The notes under the pieces were generated by a model. That model saw only the letters and a program-made list of their open reading frames with translations, was not told the DNA's origin and did not search any database. This document shows, one piece after another, positions 38,425 to 50,653 of a stretch of DNA of 64,000 nucleotides (position 1 is its first letter; the number at the start of each line of letters is the position of its first letter). The DNA is taken from assembly GCF_001742185.1 (NCBI RefSeq), contig NZ_CP015750.1:992001-1056000 (forward strand). The letters are read 5' to 3'. The stretch is from Pectobacterium wasabiae CFBP 3304 (GTDB taxonomy: Bacteria; Pseudomonadota; Gammaproteobacteria; Enterobacterales; Enterobacteriaceae). The translations under genes were made by a program, and so were the position numbers.

Positions 38425-39576
38425 ATGGCTAAACACCTTTTTACGTCCGAGTCAGTCTCTGAAGGACACCCAGATAAAATTGCTGACCAGATTTCTGATG
38501 CGGTTCTCGACGCCATTCTGGAGCAAGATCCAAAAGCGCGTGTCGCTTGTGAGACCTATGTAAAGACCGGCATGGTGTTAGTCGGTGGTGAAATTACCAC
38601 CAGCGCCTGGGTCGACATCGAAGAAATTACCCGTCGTACCGTGCGTGATATCGGTTATGTCAATTCTGAAATGGGCTTTGACGCTAACTCTTGCGCCGTA
38701 CTGAGCGCCATTGGCAAGCAATCTCCTGACATCAATCAGGGCGTTGACCGCCGCGATCCGCTGGAACAAGGCGCGGGCGACCAAGGTCTGATGTTCGGTT
38801 ATGCGACCAACGAAACCGACGTACTGATGCCAGCCCCTGTGACATATGCACACCGTCTGGTCCAGCGCCAGTCAGAGGTTCGCAAGAGCGGTTCTCTGCC
38901 GTGGCTGCGCCCAGATGCGAAAAGCCAGGTTACGTTCCTGTACGACGATGGCAAGATTGCTGGTATTGATGCCGTGGTACTGTCTACCCAGCATTCAGAA
39001 GACATTAGCCAGAAAGATCTGCATGAAGCGGTGATGGAAGAGATCATCAAACCAGTTCTGCCTGCTGAGTGGTTGTCTGCCAACACCAAATATTTCATCA
39101 ACCCAACCGGACGCTTTGTTATCGGCGGCCCAATGGGTGACTGCGGCCTGACGGGTCGTAAAATCATCGTTGATACCTACGGCGGCGCAGCACGTCACGG
39201 TGGCGGTGCGTTCTCTGGTAAGGATCCGTCTAAAGTAGACCGTTCTGCTGCCTATGCTGCACGCTATGTTGCCAAGAATATCGTGGCCGCGGGTCTGGCC
39301 GATCGCTGCGAGATTCAGGTGTCCTACGCTATCGGCGTAGCGGAACCGACGTCCATCATGATCGAGACCTTCGGCACAGAGAAAGTGTCTACCGAGCAAC
39401 TGACGCTGCTAGTGCGCGAATTCTTCGATCTTCGTCCTTACGGCTTAATCCAGATGCTGGATCTGCTGCATCCGATTTATCAGGAAACGGCAGCCTATGG
39501 TCACTTTGGCCGTGAACATTTCCCATGGGAAAAAACGGACAAAGCCGCGCAGTTGCGTGACGCTGCCGGTCTGTAA
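38425..39576 (+). CDS. metK: S-adenosylmethionine synthetase
   Basis: Makes S-adenosylmethionine from methionine and ATP. 383 aa (E. coli 384). [20 protein letters not shown] holds the ATP-binding His; [12 protein letters not shown] and [19 protein letters not shown] are the two family signatures. The start at 38425 (MAKHLF) fits the family and follows AAGGTAAAGAAA; the open frame upstream is not similar. E. coli galP, next to metK, is missing here; sprT follows directly after a terminator. Confidence 0.98.
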   Translation: MAKHLFTSESVSEGHPDKIADQISDAVLDAILEQDPKARVACETYVKTGMVLVGGEITTSAWVDIEEITRRTVRDIGYVNSEMGFDANSCAVLSAIGKQSPDINQGVDRRDPLEQGAGDQGLMFGYATNETDVLMPAPVTYAHRLVQRQSEVRKSGSLPWLRPDAKSQVTFLYDDGKIAGIDAVVLSTQHSEDISQKDLHEAVMEEIIKPVLPAEWLSANTKYFINPTGRFVIGGPMGDCGLTGRKIIVDTYGGAARHGGGAFSGKDPSKVDRSAAYAARYVAKNIVAAGLADRCEIQVSYAIGVAEPTSIMIETFGTEKVSTEQLTLLVREFFDLRPYGLIQMLDLLHPIYQETAAYGHFGREHFPWEKTDKAAQLRDAAGL

Positions 39577-39600
39577 TCTGGCGATGCAACAAACACCAAG

Positions 39601-39625
39601 CGGCGAATGAAAATTCGCCGTTTTT
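39601..39625 (+). terminator. metK terminator
   Basis: Stem CGGCGAAT (39601-39608) with ATTCGCCG (39613-39620), GAAA tetraloop, then TTTTT. A textbook terminator. Confidence 0.93.
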
Positions 39626-39699
39626 CATTCTGACTTCCCCGCTGTTTCCCTCTATTTCGCCTATTGCGTCTCCCTGCCACTCAATTTATGCTCACAGAA

Positions 39700-40212
39700 A
39701 TGAACACTCCCCGAATCCCCATTGCCAGCCATCAGGCTGTGATGCGCTGCCTGCGTGATAAGTTGCAGCAGGCCAATCTCACCTTGCAGGCCGACTACGC
39801 TGAACCCACGGTGAACTACCAGCAACGCGGTTCAACCGCAGGAACAGCCTGGCTACAACACTGGGAAATTCGGCTGAATCCCATTTTGTTGCAGGAAAAT
39901 CAGCAGACTTTTATCGATGAAGTCGTTCCTCATGAGCTGGCTCATCTGCTGGTCTACGCGCGTTTTGGTCGTGTCGCTCCCCATGGCAAAGAGTGGCGCT
40001 GGATGATGGAAAACGTCCTGCACGTCCCGGCGAAACGCACGCATCGGTTTGCCGTGCAATCCGTGCAGGGGAAAACCTTCACCTACCTCTGCGATTGCCA
40101 ACGGCATGAGCTCACAATCCGTCGACACAATCGGGTACAACGTGGTGAAACAGAATATCGCTGCCGTCGTTGCGGGAAAACATTACGTCATGATGTAACA
40201 AATTCTATTTAA
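39700..40212 (+). CDS. sprT: SprT family zinc protein
   Basis: Predicted zinc metallopeptidase-like protein of the SprT family, 170 aa. Zn motif [16 protein letters not shown] with a third ligand His in [12 protein letters not shown]-terminal zinc ribbon has Cys pairs (YLCDCQ and YRCRRCGK). The function in bacteria is unclear; eukaryotic relatives (Spartan) act on DNA-protein crosslinks. Start 39700 is chosen by alignment with E. coli (MNTPRIPIA); ATG 39688 is an alternative. endA follows. Confidence 0.92.
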   Translation: MNTPRIPIASHQAVMRCLRDKLQQANLTLQADYAEPTVNYQQRGSTAGTAWLQHWEIRLNPILLQENQQTFIDEVVPHELAHLLVYARFGRVAPHGKEWRWMMENVLHVPAKRTHRFAVQSVQGKTFTYLCDCQRHELTIRRHNRVQRGETEYRCRRCGKTLRHDVTNSI

Positions 40213-40308
40213 ACCGGAATTTCCAGTTTTAAAAACTGCTTTTACGTTTGCCTGCCGCCGGGACATCCGGTAGTCTGCCAACTTTACCGCCTGGGGATTA
40301 TTTGGAAT

Positions 40309-41007
40309 ATGCTACGCAAAATTCTCGCTATCGCCGCCGTTGGCGCGGGTCTGTTTTCGGCCACCGCACAGAGTCAAAACATCAATAATTTTTCGCAGGC
40401 AAAAGCCGCCGCTGTCGACATTAATCGCGATGCGCCGGGGTCGTTCTACTGCGGCTGTAAAATTACGTGGCAGGGCAAGAAAGGTACACCCGATCTGGAA
40501 TCCTGCGGTTATCAGGTCAGAAAGAATGAACAACGTGCCAGCCGCATTGAGTGGGAGCACGTTGTTCCCGCCTGGCAGTTCGGCCACCAGCGCCAGTGCT
40601 GGCAGGATGGCGGCAGAAAGAACTGTAACAGCGACCCCGCCTACCGTGAGATGGAAACGGATCTGCATAACCTGCAACCCGCTATCGGTGAGGTTAACGG
40701 CGATCGCGGCAATGCCATGTATGGCCAGTGGAACGGTGGTGCATCCCAGTATGGTCAATGCGAGATGAAGGTCGATTTCAAAAACAATCTGGCAGAGCCA
40801 CCGACTCGCGCCCGCGGCCAGATCGCACGCACCTATTTCTACATGCGCGACCGCTATCAGTTACGCCTTTCTAGCCAGCAGACTCAGCTCTTTGAAGCCT
40901 GGGATAAGCAGTACCCCGTCACGCAATGGGAATGTACCCGCAATCAGCGCATCGCCGCAAAACAGGGAAACCCTAATCCCTACGTTCAACAGGCTTGCCA
41001 GCGCTAA
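40309..41007 (+). CDS. endA: DNA-specific endonuclease I
   Basis: Periplasmic, non-specific double-strand DNA endonuclease. 232 aa (E. coli 235) with a signal peptide ending near residue 22 (LFSATAQSQ). Active-site block [20 protein letters not shown] and ENDO-type motif [18 protein letters not shown], plus several conserved Cys pairs ([17 protein letters not shown]) for disulfides. It lies between sprT and rsmE as in E. coli and ends in a strong terminator. Confidence 0.96.
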   Translation: MLRKILAIAAVGAGLFSATAQSQNINNFSQAKAAAVDINRDAPGSFYCGCKITWQGKKGTPDLESCGYQVRKNEQRASRIEWEHVVPAWQFGHQRQCWQDGGRKNCNSDPAYREMETDLHNLQPAIGEVNGDRGNAMYGQWNGGASQYGQCEMKVDFKNNLAEPPTRARGQIARTYFYMRDRYQLRLSSQQTQLFEAWDKQYPVTQWECTRNQRIAAKQGNPNPYVQQACQR

Positions 41008-41039
41008 TTCGTCTACCTACTATAGCGAATCAGTTTCCA

Positions 41040-41080
41040 GCAAAACTACCGTCGGATGACGGTAGTTTTGCCTATTTTTG
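41040..41080 (+). terminator. endA terminator
   Basis: Fourteen-bp perfect stem GCAAAACTACCGTC (41040-41053) with GACGGTAGTTTTGC (41058-41071), loop GGAT, then CTATTTTT. Confidence 0.93.
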
Positions 41081-41122
41081 GCGCACCTGTGCCGGCACCT
41101 CATTCAAAGGTCTTAATTCAGT

Positions 41123-41857
41123 ATGCGAGTACCACGCATTTTTCATCCCGAAACACTCCCCCTTAACGGTGGTGAAGTCGAACTGAGCGACGATGCCGCC
41201 AACCATGTCGGTCGCGTGTTACGCATGAATACGGGTCAGTCATTGCAGCTATTTGATGGCAGCAATCATGTCTTTGATGCAGAAATCATCGCGGCTGGAA
41301 AAAAGAGTGTGCGCGTTAGCGTCACAGCAGGTAAGTTGGAAGACAAAGAATCTCCCCTGCATTTGCATCTGGGACAGGTGATGTCGCGCGGCGAAAAGAT
41401 GGAATTTACCATTCAGAAATCCATCGAGCTGGGCGTCAATGTTATTACGCCGCTGCTGTCTGAACGCTGTGGCGTAAAACTGGATGCAGACCGTATGGAG
41501 AAGAAAATTAGCCAGTGGCAAAAAATCGCGGTTGCCGCCTGTGAACAGTCTGGTCGCAACTGTGTGCCGCTGGTTCGGCCAGCGATGACGCTGGAAGCCT
41601 GGTGTGCGGAGCAAGACAACGCGCTGAAATTGAATCTGCACCCACGTGCTACACAGAGTATCAATACGCTACCGCTGCCGGTAGATCGGGTTAGGTTGCT
41701 GATCGGCCCAGAAGGCGGACTCACCGCCAGTGAAATTACCATGACCTCAGAACACGGATTCACTGATATCCTGTTGGGGCCACGCGTTTTGCGCACAGAA
41801 ACCACTGCACTCACCGCCATGACCGCCTTACAGGTACGTTTCGGCGATTTGGGGTAA
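41123..41857 (+). CDS. rsmE: 16S rRNA m3U1498 methyltransferase
   Basis: SPOUT-class methyltransferase that modifies U1498 of 16S rRNA using S-adenosylmethionine. 244 aa. A PUA-like N-terminal domain ([12 protein letters not shown]) and the knotted SAM site [14 protein letters not shown] with [20 protein letters not shown] at the C-terminus. The next gene, gshB, follows after 11 bases, so they form one transcription unit. Confidence 0.96.
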   Translation: MRVPRIFHPETLPLNGGEVELSDDAANHVGRVLRMNTGQSLQLFDGSNHVFDAEIIAAGKKSVRVSVTAGKLEDKESPLHLHLGQVMSRGEKMEFTIQKSIELGVNVITPLLSERCGVKLDADRMEKKISQWQKIAVAACEQSGRNCVPLVRPAMTLEAWCAEQDNALKLNLHPRATQSINTLPLPVDRVRLLIGPEGGLTASEITMTSEHGFTDILLGPRVLRTETTALTAMTALQVRFGDLG

Positions 41858-41868
41858 AGGAGAAAAGA

Positions 41869-42828
41869 ATGATCAAACTCGGTATCGTGATGGACCCGAT
41901 TGACACCATCAATATCAAGAAAGACACCAGCTTTGCCATGCTGCTGGAAGCACAGCGCCGTGGTTGGGAATTACACTATATGGAGATGAACGATCTCTAT
42001 ATGCATGCTGGGGTCGCGCGAGCAACAACGCGCCGCCTGAGTGTCCAGTACGACTACGACGGCTGGTACGATTTCTCTGGCGAGCTGGATATCGCGCTGG
42101 AAGAGTTGGATGTGGTGTTGATGCGTAAAGATCCACCGTTCGATACGGAGTTCATCTACGCCACCTATATCCTGGAACGCGCAGAAGAGAAAGGCACGCT
42201 GATCGTCAACAAGCCGCAAAGCCTGCGTGATTGCAATGAGAAACTCTTCACGGCCTGGTTCCCACATCTGACACCCGATACGCTCGTCACACGTCGTGCA
42301 GACAAACTGCGTCAGTTCCATGAAAAGCACGGCGACGTTATTCTCAAACCGCTGGACGGCATGGGCGGCGCGTCTATTTTCCGTTTGAAGCAGGATGACG
42401 CCAACGTCTCTGTCATCATCGAAACCCTGACCGAGCACGCCAGCCGCTACTGCATGGCGCAAAATTACTTGCCTGCGATTAAAGACGGCGACAAGCGCGT
42501 GCTGGTTGTCGATGGAGAACCCGTTCCCTACTGCCTGGCGCGTATTCCCAAAAGCGGTGAAACACGCGGCAATCTGGCAGCCGGTGGTCGCGGCGAAGCA
42601 CGTCCGCTGACCGAAAGCGACTGGAAAATCGCTCGCGACGTCGCACCAACGTTAAAAGCCAAAGGCCTCATTTTCGTTGGTTTGGACATCATCGGTGACC
42701 GCCTGACAGAAATTAACGTCACCAGCCCGACCTGCGTGCGTGAAATCGAAGCGGCCTACCCGGACGTGTCCATCACTGGCATGCTGATGGATGCCATTGA
42801 AAAACGTCTGGCTGCACGTACCCGCTAA
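41869..42828 (+). CDS. gshB: glutathione synthetase
   Basis: ATP-grasp ligase joining gamma-glutamylcysteine and glycine. 319 aa (E. coli 316). N-terminal KLGIVMDPIDTINIKKDTSF, ATP-grasp blocks VILKPLDGMGGASIF and GLDIIGDRLTEINVTSPTCV. It lies between rsmE and yqgE. AAGGAG precedes the ATG. Confidence 0.97.
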   Translation: MIKLGIVMDPIDTINIKKDTSFAMLLEAQRRGWELHYMEMNDLYMHAGVARATTRRLSVQYDYDGWYDFSGELDIALEELDVVLMRKDPPFDTEFIYATYILERAEEKGTLIVNKPQSLRDCNEKLFTAWFPHLTPDTLVTRRADKLRQFHEKHGDVILKPLDGMGGASIFRLKQDDANVSVIIETLTEHASRYCMAQNYLPAIKDGDKRVLVVDGEPVPYCLARIPKSGETRGNLAAGGRGEARPLTESDWKIARDVAPTLKAKGLIFVGLDIIGDRLTEINVTSPTCVREIEAAYPDVSITGMLMDAIEKRLAARTR

Positions 42829-42853
42829 TACCAGAGACACCAGATACGCTATC

Positions 42854-42877
42854 CGGCCCGCGCAACACGGGCCGTTT
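42854..42877 (+). terminator. possible gshB terminator
   Basis: Stem CGGCCCG (42854-42860) with CGGGCCG (42868-42874), 7-base loop, then TTTCTCC. The short U-tract suggests partial termination before yqgE. Confidence 0.55.
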
Positions 42878-42911
42878 CTCCAACGCTGACGGATATCGAT
42901 AAAAATACACA

Positions 42912-43475
42912 ATGAATTTACAGCATCACTTCCTCATTGCTATGCCAGCACTACAGGACTCTGTATTTAAACGTTCGGTGGTCTATATCTGCGAACATAA
43001 TGAAGACGGAGCCATGGGGCTGATCATCAACAAACCGATGGATCAGTTTTCAGTGGAAAACGTGCTGAAAAAGCTAAAAATAGATCCAACACCGCGCGAT
43101 CCTGCCATCCGGTTAGATAAACCCGTGTTTATGGGTGGCCCGCTGGCGGACGATCGTGGTTTTATCCTGCATACGCCCTGTTCCGGCTTTGGTTCCAGCA
43201 TCAGTATTTCTGAGGACACCATGATCACCACCTCAAAAGACGTACTGGAAACGTTAGGAACATCCAAACAGCCGAAAAATACGTTAGTCGCCTTAGGTTA
43301 TTCCGCCTGGGAGACCGGCCAGTTGGAAGAAGAACTGCTGGATAATGCCTGGCTGACGACGCCAGCCGACAAAGACATTCTGTTCCACACGCCCATTGCC
43401 GAACGCTGGCGGGCAGCAGCAAGAAAACTAGGCATCGATATTCATAATATCTCTACCGAAGCAGGACACGCTTGA
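42912..43475 (+). CDS. yqgE: UPF0301 protein YqgE
   Basis: AlgH/YqgE family (UPF0301), 187 aa, function not established. [20 protein letters not shown] and [20 protein letters not shown] at the N-terminus are diagnostic. Its TGA overlaps the ruvX ATG (TGATG), an arrangement kept across enterobacteria. Confidence 0.95.
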   Translation: MNLQHHFLIAMPALQDSVFKRSVVYICEHNEDGAMGLIINKPMDQFSVENVLKKLKIDPTPRDPAIRLDKPVFMGGPLADDRGFILHTPCSGFGSSISISEDTMITTSKDVLETLGTSKQPKNTLVALGYSAWETGQLEEELLDNAWLTTPADKDILFHTPIAERWRAAARKLGIDIHNISTEAGHA

Positions 43476-43894
43476 TGAGCAGTAGAACCATTCTTGCCTT
43501 TGATTTTGGGACAAAAAGCATCGGCGTCGCCATTGGTCAGGAGATTACCGGTACGGCACGCGCACTGACATCATTCAAGGCGCAGGAAGGTATCCCCGAC
43601 TGGCAAAAAGTGGAAAAGCTGTTATCAGAATGGCAGCCCGATCTGGTCGTCGTCGGCCTGCCGCTTAACATGGATGGCACTGAGCAACCGCTGACAGCAC
43701 GAGCACGGAAATTTGCTAATCGACTGCATGGCCGTTTCGGCGTCGCTATTGAGTTACACGATGAACGGTTGAGTACGGTGGAAGCACGCGCCGATCTCTT
43801 TGAACGCGGTGGCTTTAAAGCGCTGGATAAAGGTAGCGTAGACGCTGCCTCTGCGGTGATTATTCTGGAAAGCTGGTTCGAGGCTCAGTTTTAG
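43475..43894 (+). CDS. ruvX: Holliday junction resolvase-like protein / pre-16S rRNA nuclease
   Basis: YqgF/RuvX of the RNase H-like fold, linked to 5'-end processing of 16S rRNA. 139 aa. Catalytic motifs: [16 protein letters not shown] (first Asp), [28 protein letters not shown] and [13 protein letters not shown]. The ATG 43475 is used rather than the TTG one codon upstream. It is coupled to yqgE. Confidence 0.95.
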   Translation: MSSRTILAFDFGTKSIGVAIGQEITGTARALTSFKAQEGIPDWQKVEKLLSEWQPDLVVVGLPLNMDGTEQPLTARARKFANRLHGRFGVAIELHDERLSTVEARADLFERGGFKALDKGSVDAASAVIILESWFEAQF

Positions 43895-44015
43895 AAAAAG
43901 CGGTGAGTATTTTTTAAGATCGCTGCAATGACGTACAAAGATGGCGTACTGGATAGCACGCCATAAGCAGTCATCCCGCGTTGGCAGATTACCCGCCGAC
44001 ACGAGACAGCGTTAA

Positions 44016-45020
44016 TTAGGCATCGGGGAATTCACGGATGAAACGTTCAACGTCATCAACCATGGATTCAGTTCCCACAAAGAACGGTGAGCGCTGATGC
44101 AACTTCTCTGGCATGATATCCAGAATACGGTTTTTACCATCGCTAGCCTTACCGCCTGCCTGCTCCGCCAGAAACGCCATCGGGTTACATTCGTACAGCA
44201 AACGCAGTTTGCCTTTCGGATAGCTCGCCGTGCTCGGATACAGGTAAATTCCGCCTTTCAGCAGGTTACGATGGAAATCTGCGACCAGTGAACCGATGTA
44301 ACGCGACGTATAAGGACGCTGCGTCTCTTCATCTTGCTCCTGACAGTATTTGATGTATTTCTTCACGCCGGCAGGAAACTTGATGTAGTTCCCTTCGTTG
44401 ATGGAATACATATTCCCTTTTTCCGGGAAGCAAACTTTTTCATGCGAGAGACAGAATACGCCGAGCGACGGATCGTAGGTAAACGCGTGAACGCCATGGC
44501 CCGTGGTGTACACCAGCATGGTAGAAGAACCGTAAACGATATAGCCCGCAGCAACCTGCTGGCTACCCGGCTGTAAGAAGTCCGCTTCTGTGACGGAGGT
44601 TCCCAGCGGCGTAATACGGCGATAAATAGAGAAAATTGTACCGACAGAGACGTTTACATCGATATTCGACGAGCCGTCCAGCGGATCCATCAGAACGACA
44701 TACTTAGCGTTTTCCGCCTTATCGCCTTCAAAGATAACGATCTCGTCTTCTTCTTCAGAGGCAATACCTGCCACTTCACCACGCGCCTTTAATGCCGCTT
44801 TCAGTTTTTCATTGGCATACAGATCGAGCTTCATCTGCACTTCGCCCTGAATATTAGAAATGCCGCTGGCTCCCAGGATATCAACCAGACCGGCTTTATT
44901 GATATCACGGTGAATAATCTTGGCACCCAGTTTAATAGCAGACAGCAGCGCGGTAAGCTCACCTGTGGCGTGAGAGAAATCGTGCTGTTTTTCGACGATA
45001 AATTCGCCTAACGTTTTCAT
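44016..45020 (-). CDS. fbp: fructose-1,6-bisphosphatase class 1
   Basis: Gluconeogenic hydrolysis of fructose 1,6-bisphosphate. 334 aa (E. coli 332). Metal-binding signature [36 protein letters not shown] and [18 protein letters not shown] near the C-terminus. The start at 45020 (MKTLGEFI) fits the family; the open frame further upstream has no similarity. Divergent from mpl. Confidence 0.97.
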   Translation of the reverse strand: MKTLGEFIVEKQHDFSHATGELTALLSAIKLGAKIIHRDINKAGLVDILGASGISNIQGEVQMKLDLYANEKLKAALKARGEVAGIASEEEDEIVIFEGDKAENAKYVVLMDPLDGSSNIDVNVSVGTIFSIYRRITPLGTSVTEADFLQPGSQQVAAGYIVYGSSTMLVYTTGHGVHAFTYDPSLGVFCLSHEKVCFPEKGNMYSINEGNYIKFPAGVKKYIKYCQEQDEETQRPYTSRYIGSLVADFHRNLLKGGIYLYPSTASYPKGKLRLLYECNPMAFLAEQAGGKASDGKNRILDIMPEKLHQRSPFFVGTESMVDDVERFIREFPDA

Positions 45021-45189
45021 AACACTATTCCAGAATCTACGGATGAAAAGCGGTTTCATTTCTGCACCGCCAACGTTTGCGCATGCAGTGTAGCCCAAAG
45101 AGAAAGTGAGTACCTAGTCAAATCCATTTCTTATGGCGGATTCATAGCGTTAGAATATGACGCAGACTCACTGCGAAGATGGAAAATGT

Positions 45190-46574
45190 ATGCGTATTCA
45201 TATTTTAGGTATCTGCGGCACCTTTATGGGGGGCCTTGCCCTACTCGCCCGCTCACTGGGGCATGACGTCACGGGCTCAGATGCAAATGTTTATCCCCCA
45301 TGAGTACCTTACTGGAAGAGCAGGGAATCACACTGATTCAGGGATACGATCCGGCACAGCTTGCTCCCGCCCCCGATTTGGTCATCATCGGTAATGCGAT
45401 GTCGCGCGGAAATCCGTGCGTCGAGGCCGTACTAGAACAGGGGCTACCTTATGTTTCTGGTCCACAGTGGCTGCATGACTATGTGCTGCGCGATCGCTGG
45501 GTGATTGCCGTTGCGGGAACGCATGGTAAGACGACTACGGCGGGGATGGTCACCTGGATCCTGGAAGATTGTGGCTACCAGCCTGGCTTTGTGATCGGTG
45601 GCGTTCCCGGCAACTTCACCGTTTCCGCACGGTTGGGTGATAGCCCGTTCATGGTGCTCGAAGCCGATGAATATGACTGTGCGTTCTTCGACAAACGCTC
45701 CAAGTTCGTCCATTACTGCCCAAGAACGCTGGTGCTCAACAATCTTGAGTTCGATCACGCCGATATCTTTGACGATCTAAAAGCCATTCAGAAACAGTTC
45801 CACCACCTTGTTCGACTGGTGCCGGGCACTGGGAAAATCATCTCGCCAACCAATGACCTCAACCTCAAACAGGTAATGGCAATGGGCTGCTGGAGTGAAC
45901 AGGAGTTAGTCGGCGAAGAAGGCGTTTGGCGCGCACAAAAAGTGGCTATTGATGCCAGCCAATACCAGGTTTACCTGAACAACGAGCTTGTCGGTGAAGT
46001 CCATTGGAAGTTGGTGGGTGAACACAATATGCACAACGGATTGATGGCCATCGCTGCCGCTCACCACGTCGGCGTATTGCCCGCAGATGCCTGCCGCGCA
46101 CTCGGTGGTTTTATCAACGCACGTCGCCGCCTTGAATTACGTGGTACTGAACATGGCGTCGCGGTGTATGACGATTTTGCACACCACCCTACCGCCATTC
46201 TGGCTACGCTGTCAGCATTACGCAGCAAGGTGGGCGGTACAGCCCGTATTTTAGCCGTGCTGGAACCCCGTTCGAATACCATGAAATTGGGGATGTGCAA
46301 AAACGAACTGGCTCCGTCATTAGCCCGCGCCGATGAAGTTTTCCTCTTCCAACCGACGCATATCCCGTGGCAGGTCGTAGAGGTCGCGGAAGCCTGCATA
46401 CAGCCCGCTCACTGGAGCGCGGATATTGATACGCTGGTAGAAAATATCGTCAAGACCGCACAGCCAGGCGATCACATTCTGGTCATGAGCAACGGCGGGT
46501 TCAGTAACATCCACAATAAGCTACTGGATAGCCTGAAGAAGAAAGCGCAGAAAGCGGAAGACGTCCAAGAATAA
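45190..46574 (+). pseudogene. mpl: UDP-MurNAc:L-Ala-gamma-D-Glu-meso-DAP ligase Mpl, frameshifted
   Basis: Peptidoglycan-recycling ligase that joins the reclaimed murein tripeptide to UDP-N-acetylmuramate. ATG 45190 gives MRIHILGICGTFMGGLALLA and runs to SDANVYPP, then hits TGA. The shifted frame continues at once with MSTLLEEQG and stays intact, with VAGTHGKTTTAGMVTWIL and the Mur ligase domains, to the normal end. The run 45295-45299 has five C; six restore a 461-aa protein (E. coli 457). As written, translation could at best restart at the ATG at 45300 and would lack the N-terminal UDP-binding part. A homopolymer undercall is likely. Confidence 0.9.
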
Positions 46575-46621
46575 CGCGTAAGAAGCCGGCGTTGTTCCGC
46601 GACGGTTAAACAATAGATAGC

Positions 46622-46648
46622 AAAAAGGACGGGAATCCCGTCCTTTTT
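46622..46648. terminator. bidirectional terminator between mpl and purA
   Basis: Stem AAAAAGGACGGG (46622-46633) with CCCGTCCTTTTT (46637-46648), loop AAT; A- and T-runs at both ends serve both convergent genes. Confidence 0.92.
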
Positions 46649-46680
46649 CATAGTTGCATCACCCATTAAGCGTGGTGCAA

Positions 46681-48012
<1,332 letters not shown>

Positions 48013-48044
48013 CTACCATCTCATTTGGATGCTTTCAGTACTTT

Positions 48045-48060
48045 TAGCACACGATTGCGC
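48045..48060 (-). promoter_or_regulatory. candidate PurR operator upstream of purA
   Basis: On the minus strand GCGCAATCGTGTGCTA matches the PurR palindrome ACGCAAACGTTTGCGT at 11 of 16 positions, including the central CG. It lies about 65 bases before the purA start. PurR control of purA is known in E. coli, but the match is only fair. Confidence 0.35.
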
Positions 48061-48078
48061 ACATTTTTCCACTTAATT

Positions 48079-48279
48079 TTAGCCACCCATCCGGCTACGC
48101 AACATGTAGTAGATCACGCACCCTGCAACGACTATTCCGCCACCAAAACGGCGTAAAATAGTATCTGGCAACTGTGCCATACTCAGAATCATACGCCGCC
48201 AGAGACGGGGGAACAGCAGCGGCCCCAGCCCTTCAAGTACTAAAATCAGCCCGAGCGCCAGCCAAATCGTTGAATTCAT
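48079..48279 (-). CDS. yjeT: DUF2065 inner-membrane protein YjeT
   Basis: Small membrane protein of 66 aa, function unknown. Two hydrophobic segments (IWLALGLILVLEGLGPLLFP and the C-terminal GGGIVVAGCVIYYML) flank a basic loop with PDTILRRFGG. It matches E. coli YjeT closely. It lies between hflC and purA as in E. coli. The start at 48279 (MNSTIW) is preferred to the frame extension upstream. Confidence 0.93.
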   Translation of the reverse strand: MNSTIWLALGLILVLEGLGPLLFPRLWRRMILSMAQLPDTILRRFGGGIVVAGCVIYYMLRSRMGG

Positions 48280-48350
48280 AACCACCTCTTCTCCCCGCCC
48301 CGAGCACAAACGGGACTAACCCCTGTAAATGATCTCTGCCAGAAAACGGC

Positions 48351-48381
48351 AAAAAAAAGCCCGGAGGATAAACCCGGGCTT
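48351..48381 (-). terminator. hflC terminator
   Basis: On the minus strand AAGCCCGG pairs with CCGGGCTT (48374-48381 and 48357-48364) over a 9-base loop and is followed by TTTTTT. It ends the hfl operon before yjeT, though readthrough is possible. Confidence 0.82.
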
Positions 48382-48406
48382 GATGAAATACGTCAGTTAA
48401 TGACTA

Positions 48407-49402
48407 TCAGCGGCGTGGTGCCATGCTGCTATCCGGTGACTTCATGTAGCGGAAGAAGTCGCTATCCGGGCTGAGAACCATCACGTCCTGATTATTACTG
48501 AAGCTGCTTTCGTATGCGCGCAGGCTACGAACGAAAGAATAGAAATCAGGATCTTCACTGAATGCGTTCGCAAACAGTTTAGCCGCTTCAGCATCCCCTT
48601 CACCACGGGTGATACGTCCTTGACGCTCGGCTTCAGCCAGCGTACGGGTAACTTCATAGTCTGCCGTCGCTTTCAGCTTTTCTGCTTCTTCCTGACCTTG
48701 TGAACGGTGGCGACGTGCTACCGCTTCACGTTCTGCACGCATACGTTGGTAAATGGCGTCAGACACTTCGGTTGGCAGGTTGATTTGCTTAATCCGCACA
48801 TCGATAACCTCAATACCCAGCGCAGCCATGCTGTTAGGGTTGATGTGAGGTTCGTTGGTGGTCGTCTCTTTCTCAACACGCGCAGCTGCAGAAGCAATCG
48901 CATTATCGGCTTCGGTGGTTTCACCGGTACCGGTATTCAGCGCTTCACGCACGTCAGACATCAGTTGACCACGTGAGTCGGTAACAATGCCTTTCACATC
49001 CAGACGACCAATCTCAGAACGCAGACGGTCACTGAATTTACGTTTCAACAGCACTTCAGCTTGAGAGATGTCACCACCGCCCGTTGCCAGATAGTAGCGG
49101 CTGAAATCGCTGATACGCCATTTGAGGTAAGAATCGACAATCAGGTCTTTCTGCTCTTTAGTGATAAAGCGGTCAGCCTGATTTTCCATGGTCTGGATAC
49201 GCGCATCCAGCATTTTCACTGAGTCGATAAACGGGACCTTGAACTGCAATCCCGGTACATAAATCAGCGGCTTGTTTTCGTCATCACGCAATACTTTGCC
49301 AAAACGCATCACAATGCCGCGCTGGCCTTCCTGCACCACAAACAGTGACGCATAGACCACCATCAGTACCAGGATCAGGATAAATAGTAAGGGCTTACGC
49401 AT
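48407..49402 (-). CDS. hflC: FtsH protease modulator HflC
   Basis: Inner-membrane SPFH/band-7 protein that forms a large cage with HflK around the FtsH protease and tunes its access to substrates. 331 aa. One N-terminal membrane anchor (LLFILILVLMVVYASLFVVQ), SPFH domain with GQRGIVMRFGKVL, then a charged coiled coil (RAEREAVARRHRSQGQEEAE). It follows hflK after 3 bases. Confidence 0.96.
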   Translation of the reverse strand: MRKPLLFILILVLMVVYASLFVVQEGQRGIVMRFGKVLRDDENKPLIYVPGLQFKVPFIDSVKMLDARIQTMENQADRFITKEQKDLIVDSYLKWRISDFSRYYLATGGGDISQAEVLLKRKFSDRLRSEIGRLDVKGIVTDSRGQLMSDVREALNTGTGETTEADNAIASAAARVEKETTTNEPHINPNSMAALGIEVIDVRIKQINLPTEVSDAIYQRMRAEREAVARRHRSQGQEEAEKLKATADYEVTRTLAEAERQGRITRGEGDAEAAKLFANAFSEDPDFYSFVRSLRAYESSFSNNQDVMVLSPDSDFFRYMKSPDSSMAPRR

Positions 49403-49405
49403 CGA

Positions 49406-50653
49406 TTATTCTCTCCCTACTCGAGTGAAGTCATCACGCTGCGCATTTGCTTTGCGCTGATCCATGATATTTCCATTGTTACTGCTGCGCGTTTGGTTGC
49501 TATTCGCCGCACCGCTGCTGTTACTAGGCAAACGCAGTGGGTTAGCACTGCTGTTGCTTTGCGTACTTTCACCGCCTTGTCCACGCAGCATCTGATCCAA
49601 CGGTAGCACCATCAGGTTACTCCCCTTGTCATTGACCAGAACTTTACGAGTATGACTTAACACGCGTTCCATGGTTTCGATATACAAACGCTCGCGGGTA
49701 ATTTCCGGTGCCGCTTTATATTCCGGTAATACTCTGGCAAAACGGGCCACTTCACCTTGAGCTTCCAGAACGGTACGGGTTTTATAAGCGCGAGACTCTT
49801 CCAGAATACGCTGAGCCTGACCGTTGGCACGCGGCTGCACTTCATTCGCGTACGCTTCTGCTTCACGAATGTATTGCTGTTCGTTTTCACGCGCGGCAAT
49901 GGCATCATCAAACGCGGCCTTCACTTCTTCCGGCGGACGAGCGGTCTGGAAGTTGACGTCCAGCAGCGTGATCCCCATGTTGTATGGACGAACGGTTTCT
50001 TCCAGTACACGCTGGGTATCCGTACGCACAATAGTACGGCCTTCCGTCAAAATTTTGTCCATCGTGTACTTACCAATAACACCGCGCAGCGCGCTGTCAG
50101 TGGCCTGACGCAGGCTGTCATCGGCATTGGTTACGCTGAACAGATATTGTTCAGGCTGCGTAACACGATACTGCACGTTCATTTCAACGCGCACGACGTT
50201 TTCATCTGACGTCAGCATCACGCCCGACGTCGCCAGTTCGCGTACCGACTCAACGTTCACCGCGCGAACAGAGTCGATAAAGGTTGGTTTCCAGTTAAGA
50301 CCCGGTCCAACCAGATGGCTGAATTTACCAAAGCGCGTTACGACACCGCGTTCCGCTTCTTTAATGGTATAGAAACCCGTAGCAGCCCAGATGACAACCG
50401 CAGCGACGGCAGCGATACCGACGATCCGGCCACCCAGTACTGGGCCGCCAGAATTTCCACTGTTGCTCGAACCAGAACCTTTTCCGCCCAGTTCACTGAG
50501 TTTTTTGCTCAGCTTACGGAAGATGTCGTCAAGGTCCGGAGGCCCCTGATCTCGGCCACCTTTATTATTATTTCCGCCAGAGTTGCCGCCATTATTGCTG
50601 CTCCCCCACGGGTCGCGGTCTTGTCCGTTATTACCGGGCTGATTCCACGCCAT
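49406..50653 (-). CDS. hflK: FtsH protease modulator HflK
   Basis: Partner of HflC. 415 aa. A Gly/Asn-rich cytoplasmic N-terminus (NNGGNSGGNNNKGG), one membrane segment near residue 80 (IVGIAAVAAVVIWAATGFYT), then the SPFH domain (EAERGVVTRFGKF) and coiled coil. The Asn/Ser-rich C-terminal tail is long and variable in this family. It lies downstream of hflX in the miaA-hfq-hflXKC cluster. Confidence 0.96.
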   Translation of the reverse strand: MAWNQPGNNGQDRDPWGSSNNGGNSGGNNNKGGRDQGPPDLDDIFRKLSKKLSELGGKGSGSSNSGNSGGPVLGGRIVGIAAVAAVVIWAATGFYTIKEAERGVVTRFGKFSHLVGPGLNWKPTFIDSVRAVNVESVRELATSGVMLTSDENVVRVEMNVQYRVTQPEQYLFSVTNADDSLRQATDSALRGVIGKYTMDKILTEGRTIVRTDTQRVLEETVRPYNMGITLLDVNFQTARPPEEVKAAFDDAIAARENEQQYIREAEAYANEVQPRANGQAQRILEESRAYKTRTVLEAQGEVARFARVLPEYKAAPEITRERLYIETMERVLSHTRKVLVNDKGSNLMVLPLDQMLRGQGGESTQSNSSANPLRLPSNSSGAANSNQTRSSNNGNIMDQRKANAQRDDFTRVGRE

